Below are positions 33,607-43,200 of a DNA stretch of 64,000 nucleotides, in pieces (the stretch's first letter is position 1; every line of letters begins with the position of its first letter). The stretch comes from Kitagawia praeruptora (lineage: Eukaryota > Streptophyta > Magnoliopsida > Apiales > Apiaceae), in the NCBI GenBank assembly GCA_037693485.1, contig CM075346.1, forward strand, positions 17,389,501 through 17,453,500, read 5' to 3'. A program made the translations under genes and the position numbers. Under the pieces are notes generated by a model. That model ran no database searches and was not told the DNA's origin. It saw only the letters and a program-made list of their open reading frames with translations.

Positions 33607-35481
33607 ATGAGTTCGAATACACCAAAGACTACAGGAACGGTGAAGGTCCCTAAGTTTGATAAAGAAAACTTCAACCTCTGGAAGATAAAGATGATGTTGT
33701 TCATCAAAGCCTCTCATCCCTTGTATCCTGAGATTCTCAAGAATGGTCCTTTTGTTCCACAACAAGAGATACCAGAGAAGACTGTTGGAACCATAACAAT
33801 CCCTAGAGCTTATGAGGCCAAGGATCCATCAAAGTGGACAGAGTCAGAAAGGGAGAAGGTTGCTCTTGACAGCCACCTCATGTTGCTCATCATTGATTCC
33901 ATGGATATGTCAATGTTTGCAAACATTGCATCATGCACGTCTGCTAAAGAGATGTGGGATCACATTGAGGTGTTGTGTGAAGGGACTGATGAGGTTAAAG
34001 AAAACAGGAAACAGATACTGGTCACACAGTATGAAGCTTTTATGGCACAGCCCAAGGAAAGCATCACTGAAATGTTTGAAAGGTTTCACAAGCTAGTTAC
34101 TGAGTTGCAGATGAATGGAAAGGTTTACAGCACCAAGGAGTTAAATATGAAATTTCTGTTGTCTTCACCAAATCATCTGGAGCAAAGAGTCATTTCCCTT
34201 AGAGAGAGAGATTTGAACAAAGTCACCTATGATGTACTCTATGGAGTCCTAAAGACTCATGAACTTGAGTTGCTTCAGAAGAGGGCTATCCAAGCAAACC
34301 AAGGTAGGATGATAAACACATCATGTGCCTTGATTGTCAACAAATCCATCCTGGACCTAGAAGCATCTACAAGCCAACTAAGGATAGAGGAGGTGGCAGA
34401 TGATGAAGAAACTGAAGCTGGGGTGAGTGAACCTGTTGAGGAAAAGGAGGAAGAAGAAGAGGAGTTTTACACTCTGGAAGAACTTGATGGGATGGAAAAT
34501 ACTTCATATGCTTTCATGGCCAGAAAATTTCCAAACATCAGATTTAAAAGAAATCAACCCTTCAAACCCAAAACTCAAAACCATTCAGCCAACAAGAACA
34601 AGGCACCTGTGAAACCAAACAGAAATAAGTTCAAAACCGGTTATGTGGATAGGTCATCTGTAAGGTGTTATAGATGCAATGACCTAGGGCATTTTGCCAG
34701 TGAATGCAAGAAGCCTAAAAAGAAGGATAGAGATTATCTTGAGCTAGAAGCTAAGTATGAGGCCCTTCTGAAAAAGCAGACACATGGTAAGGCCTACATA
34801 GCTGAAGGGAAGTGTTGGGATGATTCTGAGAGTGATGAAGAGGAACAAGAATTCTGCAATTATGCCTTGATGGCCAACTCCAAGGATGACTCATCTTCAT
34901 CTGATTCTCAGGTACCATCTCTCACTACTATAGACATGTCTGTTTCTGAATACAAATCCATGATTGAACAATTATCTGTTGAAATGTTTAATATTCATAC
35001 TAGTATGACTGCTGCTAATGAGGAGATTGCTAAACTGTCTACTAGAAATGAAGTATTAACCAAAAAGAATGAGGAACTTGAGCTAACTGCTATGCAAGTA
35101 GAAAACCTTAAGAAAGAAGTTGAATATTTGGAGAACAAGGTTCTATGTGCTAGTCAAGTAGAGAAGGCTCTTAGGGATGAATTAGCTGAGAATGAATTCA
35201 AACTTAAAACTTTCAAGAAATCATCTGGTTTAGTGCAATCCTACTGTGAGAAAATTGAAGCTAAACCTAAAGCAGCTATTGGACTTGACTATGACTCTCT
35301 CAAACAAAGGAAAGGCTATGCTGTCATCGAAGAGGACACAGCTGTTCATGAGAAAGTGCCTCACATTTTGAGAAAAACTGAAAATCCAATTTTTAAGGAA
35401 TCAACATTTGAAATTGATGAGGATGCCTTACTCATCAAGCAAATGTTGAATGATGAGGATGAGGCACAATCTAGTGAATAG
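33607..35481 (+). CDS. B gag
   Basis: 624 codons. The N-terminal ~230 residues are the copia gag polypeptide domain (FDKENFNLWKIKMMLFI, SAKEMWDHIEVLCEGTDEV, ESITEMFERFHKLVTEL). A Glu-rich segment, a basic linker and a CCHC knuckle (CYRCNDLGHFASEC, starting about residue 354) follow, then an acidic stretch and a long coiled coil (about residues 450-540). It builds the particle and binds the RNA. The start is the first ATG after the primer site (33607), in a good context. The frame ends with TAG at 35479-35481, but the same frame continues open behind it (see next entry). Confidence 0.93.
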   Translation: MSSNTPKTTGTVKVPKFDKENFNLWKIKMMLFIKASHPLYPEILKNGPFVPQQEIPEKTVGTITIPRAYEAKDPSKWTESEREKVALDSHLMLLIIDSMDMSMFANIASCTSAKEMWDHIEVLCEGTDEVKENRKQILVTQYEAFMAQPKESITEMFERFHKLVTELQMNGKVYSTKELNMKFLLSSPNHLEQRVISLRERDLNKVTYDVLYGVLKTHELELLQKRAIQANQGRMINTSCALIVNKSILDLEASTSQLRIEEVADDEETEAGVSEPVEEKEEEEEEFYTLEELDGMENTSYAFMARKFPNIRFKRNQPFKPKTQNHSANKNKAPVKPNRNKFKTGYVDRSSVRCYRCNDLGHFASECKKPKKKDRDYLELEAKYEALLKKQTHGKAYIAEGKCWDDSESDEEEQEFCNYALMANSKDDSSSSDSQVPSLTTIDMSVSEYKSMIEQLSVEMFNIHTSMTAANEEIAKLSTRNEVLTKKNEELELTAMQVENLKKEVEYLENKVLCASQVEKALRDELAENEFKLKTFKKSSGLVQSYCEKIEAKPKAAIGLDYDSLKQRKGYAVIEEDTAVHEKVPHILRKTENPIFKESTFEIDEDALLIKQMLNDEDEAQSSE

Positions 35482-36114
35482 CAAGCATCCTCTAAGGGTG
35501 AGAGTGTCAAGTCAAAGACCAAGAAGCCAGTAGTTGATAGGCCAAGACCTAAGAAGTTTGTTAAGTTTGTATCAGCTGGGAAGAGTGAATCAGAAAAGGA
35601 AGTGACTAAAAGGAAACAGAACAGAAATGGCAAGTTAGGGATTAACAAGGATAACAACTATGCTTATATGCCTAATGCCCCTAGAAAAACTTGTCAGAAC
35701 TGTTTCAGTACCAATCATCTAACTCATGCATGCAAGAAACCTGTTGGTAGTGTGTCTAAACCTTTCTATGATTGTTCTGTGCCTCTAAGACATAGAGATG
35801 CACCCTTCTGTGATAAATTTGACTGTATGCCATGCAATATGAATGTTATAACTAGTTGTTTTAATTTAAGAAGACAGTTCATTGATGGTTGTATCAGTCA
35901 CAATTCTCACACACACTACACAAGGTCAAAGTCTTCAAGTCCTCCTAAAGCTAGGAAGGTACCTTTGTCACCTAAGTCTGAAACCTCAGGTTCTAAGACT
36001 TCCAACAGTGACAAGAAGACTGACACTAAGAAAGTTAACAAGCATGTTGTTTATGATAAAACTGTCTCTAAGTCACATGGACCCAAACTTGTTTGGGTAC
36101 CAAAGGAAAAGTAA
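35482..36114 (+). CDS. B gag extension behind a single in-frame TAG
   Basis: Open in the same frame as gag from 35482 to TAA at 36112-36114. It has a basic N-terminus (KPVVDRPRPKKFVKFV), a Cys/His set CQNCFSTNHLTHACKKP that resembles a second knuckle, a Cys-rich CDKFDCMPCNMN segment and ends GPKLVWVPKEK. Element A has the matching region (58127-57657, ending IWVLKKV), so it is a conserved part of gag in this lineage. TAG is followed by CAA. Either a CAG codon was recently lost or the stop is suppressed at some rate; the sequence cannot decide. Confidence 0.8.
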   Translation, partial: QASSKGESVKSKTKKPVVDRPRPKKFVKFVSAGKSESEKEVTKRKQNRNGKLGINKDNNYAYMPNAPRKTCQNCFSTNHLTHACKKPVGSVSKPFYDCSVPLRHRDAPFCDKFDCMPCNMNVITSCFNLRRQFIDGCISHNSHTHYTRSKSSSPPKARKVPLSPKSETSGSKTSNSDKKTDTKKVNKHVVYDKTVSKSHGPKLVWVPKEK

Positions 36115-39100
36115 TACCTTTGTGTTTGCAGGGCAAAGAAAGTGAGAAGAAGGTCATGTGGATTTTGGACAGTGGATGCTCAAATCATATGACTGGTGAT
36201 ATGGCCCTGCTATCACAGTATGAGGAAAAGGCTGGCCCAATGGTTGCTTTTGGAGATGACATCATGGGTAACACATTGGGATATGGCAAGCTGAAAGTTG
36301 GAAATGTCATCATTGAAGATGTAGCACTAGTCAAGGGGCTCAAGCATAATCTGTTAAGTGTTGGTCAGTTTACTGATAGAGGATTCAAAGTGAATTTTGA
36401 CAAAGATGAATGTTTGATCACCCACAAGAAGACTGGTGATTTTGCTCTATCTGGAGTAAGGAAGGGAAGCCTGTTTGTAGCCAATATGGACTCTGCAAAC
36501 AAGGACAAAATTTGTTGCTTTTACTCAAAAGCATCAAATGAAGATTGTTGGCTGTGGCACAAGAAACTATCACACCTGAACTTTAAGGCCATTAATTCTC
36601 TAGTCAAAAGAGAGTTAGTGAGAGGCATGCCCACACTTGAATTCTGCCAAGAAGGAGTGTGTGAGGCTTGTCAAAAAGGAAAAATGAAGAGATCAAGCCA
36701 CAAGTCAAAGACAGTGACATCTGTAACCAAGCCACTACAACTCATCCATATGGATTTGTTTGGGCCTGTCAACATAATGTCACTTGGAAGAAAGAAGTAT
36801 GCCCTGGTAATGGTTGATGATTTTTCAAGGTATACATGGGTAGAATTTCTGGCATCAAAAGATGAGGCTCCACAAGTAATCATTGAGCATATAAAGAAAG
36901 TTGACAAGGAAGCAAAGGCAAACAATGCAAGTGTGATTGCATTGAGGAGTGATAATGGAACAGAGTTCAGAAATGCCACACTTGAAGCATTCTGCAAAGA
37001 GAATGGCATTTCTCAGCAATTCTCAGCTCCAAGGACTCCACAACAAAATGGAGTTGTTGAGAGAAAGAATAGAACTCTAATTGAGGCTGCTAGAACAATG
37101 TTACTTGATGCAAGAATGCCCACATGTTTTTGGGCTGAGGCTGTGAGCACTGCATGCTATATTCAGAACAGAACCCTCATCAACAAAAACACTGGAAAGA
37201 CTCCTTACAACTTGATGACTGGAAAGAAGCCTACACTGAAGTATATTCATACTTTTGGAAGCAAATGCTTTGTACTTAAGGACAATTCTGAATATGTTGG
37301 AAAGTTTGATGCAAAAGCATTTGAAGGAATTTTTCTTGGCTATTCTATGGAAAGAATTGCATACAAGGTTTATGTCATCAGTCAAAAGAAAGTTATGGAA
37401 AGCACAGATGTAACATTTGATGACAGCAAACTACCTGGACTAGAAGAAGCCAATGATGAAGACAAAGATCCATTGAAGTTTGATAATCTAGATGATTCTG
37501 ATGAAGAGACTGAAACTAGAGTTGAAACTCAAGTTCAACAAACTCAAGTGAATAATGATACAAGAGAAGAATTTGTGCCAATCAATAGTGAAGAAACAAG
37601 CATCCAAGACACACCTGTGAGTAATGGCAACTTCACAGGGGGAGGAAATGAGGATGATCATGATGAGGATGATGAAGCAACATCAAGGATGAGAAATCAG
37701 GCTGAACACTCAAGGAAATGGGATAGATCACACACTGCAGAGCAAATCATTGGAGATCCTAATGCAGGAGTAAGGACTAGGAGAGCAACTCAAAATGAGT
37801 GCCTCTATGGATGTTTTCTATCACAAGTTGAGCCTAAGAAACTTGATGATGCATTGTTGGATCCAGATTGGATTATTGCCATGCAAGAGGAGCTGAATCA
37901 ATTTGAAAGGAACAAAGTATGGGAACTTGTGCCTGCACCAAAGAATAGAACCATTGTTGGAACAAAATGGGTTCTGAAGAATAAGATGGATGAAGATGGT
38001 GTAATAATAAGAAACAAAGCAAGGCTGGTTGCAAAAGGATACTCTCAACAGGAAGGCATTGATTATGATGAGACATTTGCCCCTGTTGCTAGATTGGAAG
38101 CCATTAGAATATTCTTGGCATTTGCTGCTCATTCAAACTTTAAAGTTTATCAAATGGATGTCAAGAGTGCATTTCTAAATGGAGAGTTGGAAGAAGAGGT
38201 TTATGTGCAACAACCACCTGGCTTTGAGGATCCACATTTCCCAGAATTTGTCTACAGATTGCTTAAGGCACTGTATGGACTTAAGCAAGCTCCAAGAGCA
38301 TGGTATGATACTCTATCACAATTTCTTCTTGAAAATCAATTCACTCGAGGCACATTGGACAAGACACTGTTTTACAAGAAGCATGGTGATGATATGATCC
38401 TAGTTCAAATCTATGTGGATGATATCATTTTTGGTTCTACAAATGAGAAACTGTGTGAGAAATTCTCTAAACTCATGCAGAGCAGATATGAGATGAGTAT
38501 GATGGGAGAGTTGACATTCTTTCTAGGGTTGCAAGTCAGTCAAAGGAAGGATGGTATCTTTATCAGTCAAACCAAGTACATCAAGGATTTATTGAAAAAG
38601 TTTGACTTGGAAGATTGTTCACCTGCCAAGACACCCATGGCCACTGCCACTAAATTGGATGAAGATGCTAAAGGCAAGAGAGTAGATATCTCAGTCTACA
38701 GAGGCATGGTTGGTTCTCTACTCTACCTCACTGCAAGTAGGCCAGACATCATGTTTGCTACATGCTTGTGTGCAAGGTTTCAATCAAATCCAAAGGAATC
38801 ACATTTGATTGCAATAAAAAGGATCTTTAGATATCTGAAGGGCACTCCTAACTTGGGATTATGGTACCCTAAGGACACAGGGTTCAATCTGGTTGGCTAC
38901 TCTGATGCTGATTATGCTGGATGCAGAGTGGATAGGAAAAGCACCTCAGGAAGCTGCCAGTTTCTTGGACAAAGGTTAGTTTCTTGGTATAGCAAGAAGC
39001 AACAATCTGTGTCAACTTCTACAGCTGAGGCTGAATACATAGCTGCTGGAAGTTGCTGTGCTCAAGTGCTTTGGATTAGAAATCAACTTAGAGATTATGG

Positions 39101-39365
39101 ACTTGTGTTGGAAAGAATTCCAATCATGTGTGACAACACAAGTGCAATCTCTATAGTTGCCAATCCTGTCAATCATTCTAGAACAAAGCACATTGACATC
39201 AGATATCATTTCATAAGAGAACATGCAACTAATGGAACCATTGAGTTGCATTATGTCTCTACAGATAAACAACTAGCTGATATATTCACTAAGCCATTAG
39301 ATGAAGCCACCTTCACAAGGTTGGTAAGTGAGATTGGAATGCTGAATTCTTCAGATTCTGGCTAA
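36093..39365 (+). CDS. B pol polyprotein (protease, integrase, RT, RNase H)
   Basis: Intact 1090-codon frame, minus one relative to gag and overlapping its end. The aspartic protease site is WILDSGCSNHMTGD (Asp at residue 26). Integrase has the HHCC finger (HKKLSHLN, CEACQKGK), RSDNGTEF near residue 285 and PQQNGVVERKN near 315. RT runs from ELVPAPKNRTIVGTKWV through KVYQMDVKSAFLNGEL and GLKQAPRAWYD to the catalytic YVDDIIFG near residue 774. RNase H shows YSDADYAGCRVDRKSTSG and ADIFTKPLD near 1062. All key residues are present, and length and order match copia pol. The real N-terminus is uncertain: the ATG lies inside gag, and a splice-acceptor-like tract ends at 36130. Confidence 0.95.
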   Translation: MGTKGKVIPLCLQGKESEKKVMWILDSGCSNHMTGDMALLSQYEEKAGPMVAFGDDIMGNTLGYGKLKVGNVIIEDVALVKGLKHNLLSVGQFTDRGFKVNFDKDECLITHKKTGDFALSGVRKGSLFVANMDSANKDKICCFYSKASNEDCWLWHKKLSHLNFKAINSLVKRELVRGMPTLEFCQEGVCEACQKGKMKRSSHKSKTVTSVTKPLQLIHMDLFGPVNIMSLGRKKYALVMVDDFSRYTWVEFLASKDEAPQVIIEHIKKVDKEAKANNASVIALRSDNGTEFRNATLEAFCKENGISQQFSAPRTPQQNGVVERKNRTLIEAARTMLLDARMPTCFWAEAVSTACYIQNRTLINKNTGKTPYNLMTGKKPTLKYIHTFGSKCFVLKDNSEYVGKFDAKAFEGIFLGYSMERIAYKVYVISQKKVMESTDVTFDDSKLPGLEEANDEDKDPLKFDNLDDSDEETETRVETQVQQTQVNNDTREEFVPINSEETSIQDTPVSNGNFTGGGNEDDHDEDDEATSRMRNQAEHSRKWDRSHTAEQIIGDPNAGVRTRRATQNECLYGCFLSQVEPKKLDDALLDPDWIIAMQEELNQFERNKVWELVPAPKNRTIVGTKWVLKNKMDEDGVIIRNKARLVAKGYSQQEGIDYDETFAPVARLEAIRIFLAFAAHSNFKVYQMDVKSAFLNGELEEEVYVQQPPGFEDPHFPEFVYRLLKALYGLKQAPRAWYDTLSQFLLENQFTRGTLDKTLFYKKHGDDMILVQIYVDDIIFGSTNEKLCEKFSKLMQSRYEMSMMGELTFFLGLQVSQRKDGIFISQTKYIKDLLKKFDLEDCSPAKTPMATATKLDEDAKGKRVDISVYRGMVGSLLYLTASRPDIMFATCLCARFQSNPKESHLIAIKRIFRYLKGTPNLGLWYPKDTGFNLVGYSDADYAGCRVDRKSTSGSCQFLGQRLVSWYSKKQQSVSTSTAEAEYIAAGSCCAQVLWIRNQLRDYGLVLERIPIMCDNTSAISIVANPVNHSRTKHIDIRYHFIREHATNGTIELHYVSTDKQLADIFTKPLDEATFTRLVSEIGMLNSSDSG
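36115..36132 (+). promoter_or_regulatory. Splice-acceptor-like tract at the gag-pol junction of B
   Basis: Immediately after the gag TAA: TACCTTTGTGTTTGCAG then GG, where the pol frame goes on as GKESEKK. Element A has TCCGTTTGTCATTGCAG then GG at exactly the same place on its strand. It has the form of a plant 3' splice site (pyrimidine tract, GCAG, G). Use for splicing is inference. Confidence 0.45.
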
Positions 39366-40207
39366 GTGAATACATCATCTAGATTGTTGCAGCAGTAAAC
39401 ACTTACTTTATCTAAATCCTCAATATTTTTGAAGTAAGTGTTGGCTGAAATATGATTTATAAATATTTCAAATCTGTTGCATATGTTGAAAATCATATTT
39501 TTAATTACCTCAAAATTTCTACGAAATTTTGAGAAAATCACTATTTGGTTTGCTAGGATATTTTTCAATGAATATGTCTGGTAAATTTTTACAAGATAGT
39601 GAAAATCAAATTTTTATGAGTGATGGGTATAGTTCGATAAGTCAGACTTCTCGAATGATTCACTATTCGACATCTCTAATAAGTCTCATTAGAGTACTCT
39701 TGAGTTCTCGAATAGAGTCTTTCTGAGATATCGAATAGAGGAATGATTGACTTCTCGAATATAGTAACTGAGTTCTCGAATGATTGAGTTCTCGAACACT
39801 ATATTTGAGTTCTCGAATCATTTGAAAAGGCTGAATTCTCGCTGAATTTTAACTGATTTTGGATTTTTATCTAAAAATTTAATTCACTCATAAAAACACA
39901 TTTTATTTAATTTAGAATTATTTCTAAGTTAGATAACTGCCAGCTGTGAGTTTCTATCGGCTTGAGTTATCGATTAAGCCATTCTTGACTTCTCGAATAG
40001 TTGTTTTCTACTTCTCGAATGCCTGACTTGTCGATACAAAACTGCTAATCGACAATTCAAGTACTTCATACTTATACAATCTCACATCTATTCGATTCAT
40101 TTCATTCGATTTCTCAAGCATCTACACTCTCTAAACCCCTGAAACCCTAGCTACGAAAAGCCAAATTTCTTCTTCAACCTTCAATTTCTTTTCTCTCTTC
40201 TACACAA
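39366..40207 (+). other. B inter-ORF spacer with an inverse motif array
   Basis: AT-rich, no ORF. From about 39632 to 40105 it carries at least 11 copies of the LTR motif, mostly as the reverse complement (GACTTCTCGAAT, GAGTTCTCGAAT, GAGATATCGAAT), plus a few forward ones. It ends in a short CT-rich leader before the ATG at 40208. Confidence 0.85.
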
Positions 40208-43200
40208 ATGGCAACAGTAAAGTTCAACACCAACTTCATCGCTCTCTCTAGTGATGTTGAAGCACCCAATGCAAATTTCAAGTGCTTTGTGAAATGGATG
40301 GCTGAGTCATATATCAAGGATGCACTCTCAGCCAACCCAACTCTATATCTAGATATTCTGGAACAATTCTGGAGTACTGCTATTGTGGAGGTTGTAGCCC
40401 TGGAAAACGCAATCACTTCATATGTCATCTACTGCAAGGTTCAAGATAAGGAAATCACTATCACTACTGCAGACATGAACCAAGCACTAGGACTACAACA
40501 AGAGTCATTTGACAGAATGGCCACTAACGCAGAGTTGGAGGAATTCTTTGAGTTCATAAACTACTCAGATGGGATTAACCTTGGAAAGCTAAACAGAAAG
40601 AATCTGAGAAAGGAGTGGAGCTATGTGTTTGCAACTCTTCTCCAAGTCTTCACTGCCAGGAAATCAAGCTTTGATCAAATCAGTGCACCTGTGCAGCAAA
40701 TTGGATATGCTTTGGCCTATGGAAAGAAGATAGATGTTGGCCAAATCATACTTCAAGAATTATATGGAAGACTTGGTAAGAACACAACCAAGAGAGGTAC
40801 TGATATTTTCTTCCCTCGCTTTATTCAATCTGTACTTAATTATAAAAATGCTTCATTGATTGAATTGCCTGGGATTGATAAAAATAAAATAGGCTATCCT
40901 AAGTCCATGACCAAACTCATTTTTGGTAACTTGGAAACTAGGAATGATGTGGATGTAAGACTGAACATAACTCCCCATATGGAGAGTTTGTTTAAGACTT
41001 ACCCCCACAACATGCCAACATTTGATGCAAAATCTAAGTTAGCACAGCCCAAGCAAGTAGAACAAAATGCTAACCCAGGGCCTGCTAACCAACCCTCTCA
41101 ACCAAACACTCTACCTCTTACTGAGCCAACTGCATCATCCTCTCAAAAGGGTGATGTTAGTAAAAAGAAGAGAAAGGAAGTAATGTCTGCACCTTTAAAT
41201 ATCTTGTCTGAAGCAGCATTAGCTGTTGAATTAGGTCAAGGAAGTGAGAAACCTGAGTCACCCTTACACAGAACAAAGAAGAAGAAAACTAAGACCACCT
41301 CTTCAGTCACACAAATGGCTGAAGTTGTAAAATCAGGGGCACACAGCTCACTAGGTGTATCCTCTCAACAGGGTGCACCTATAGAATCAAGCATTCTCCC
41401 CAATGCACCCTCTTGTATAGAGTCAGCACATGGGAGTGATAAGTCTGGCACAACACTGAGTGGAGAGCACATCACTTTTGAAACTCCCTCTATCTCTCAG
41501 GGGGAGTTGCCAAAATCTACTCTAAAACACACTTCTCTTCCAGAATCTATCTCTGAAATTTCTTTGGAACCTGCAACTCAGGCAACTGAGATGCAAGGTA
41601 TTGATCATCAAGAATTCTTTTCTCTTGATGAGCCAATAATTTCAAGTGACTTAGTGCATGACACTTTGTTCACCACTCAGAACCCACATTTAGATGGTGA
41701 GGGAATGCATGCTGAGGCATATCCTAATGACACCATCACAAACACAGAGGTTCCCCTAGTTTTTACTAGAGACTCTGTGCCTGTGTCAACTGCTGGTGTA
41801 ATTCATCCCACTTCTGTGGTGACACCAGTAGTAGAGTCAATCCATCCGGTTACAGAAGTTGCATCTGTAACTGAGGAGACTAGCTTGCCTAGCTCTAGCT
41901 CTGACTTCATGTCAACATGGCTGAAGCCTGTGCAACATGACAGTGCTTCAGGATCAGGGTCTGTTCCACAACAATTGACGGTTGAAGCACTTCAAAGCTT
42001 AATTGTGGATCAGATTCCTGAGTTCACAAAGATTGCTCAGCACCTTCTCACTGCAGACATGCCCAATCCAGACTATGAGGCTATTCTGTTATGCCATAGG
42101 GATGATGTGGAAGTGCAGAAGTCAAAGATCATTGATGATGCTGAGAGAGATGGCAACATAGATGCCTGGTTGCAAGGAAAATATGATATTACTCTCGATG
42201 AAGCACTTCAGTATCTCAGGGAGGAATACATCACTTCACTGGGCTCCAATGCAAAATCCCTGTCACCTGGTGAAGTGTATGAAGCTGTAAATGACTCCTA
42301 CAAGGGTTTCCTCAAGGCTGCACACTATCTTGGCAAGGGAGTCAAAACTGAAGTCAACAGGGTGTGTGATAAGACAGCCACTTCAGTAGCAGAAGTCAAG
42401 AGGGCCTTTGATGCTAAATTTCCTCAATTGGACAGTGTGTTCAAGGACATCAAACACTGCAACTCTACCTGCACTCAGATGGACAATGGGCTGGCTGTGC
42501 TAAAAGATGCTGTCACAGGTCTGGGGCATAAATTTCAGAATCTATCTGACCAGACTACAGATGCCAATGCCATGCTGAGGATAATGTTCAAAAATCTTTA
42601 TGGAGATAGACTAGTGACTGATGTCCCTGTGCATGAATTGTCTAAATATGAAGTGAAGAGGCTGCAGGATCAATCTTTATCTGGTTTTAAGGCCAATGAG
42701 CTATTCACTAAGGTCAACACTCTTGAGCAGGAGGTAGCTACTCTCACCAAGACCAATGCTCAGCTCACAGACAAGGTTGCATTGCTAAATGATCAGTTGG
42801 ACACTCAAGCATCCACCACAGCTGATGTCCTTCTGCATCAACAAACCATGTTAGCTGCAATGATGAAGCATATGGGTCTCTCTCTACCTGATGAATCTTC
42901 ACTCCCAAAGGACATTTCTACAGCCTCTGTGCCTGACAACAAGCCTAAGGGGGAGAAGAAGGCTAGGAACTCAAATTCAAAGGGGGAGACAAAGGGAGAG
43001 AAAGGCATAGTAATCAAAGAGGGTGGTCAACAAAGGGCTTCTAAGTCTCTAGCAAATGTGCCTGGCAAGGGAAAAGCCAAAGTAGATGAGCCTCCATCTA
43101 TCTTGCCAGTTGTCACCTTACCAACTGTGCACATCACTACTCCTGGAGGACAAAAGCAATCCATAACTACCACAGTGGTTGCAGGGAGTATGCCATCTGA

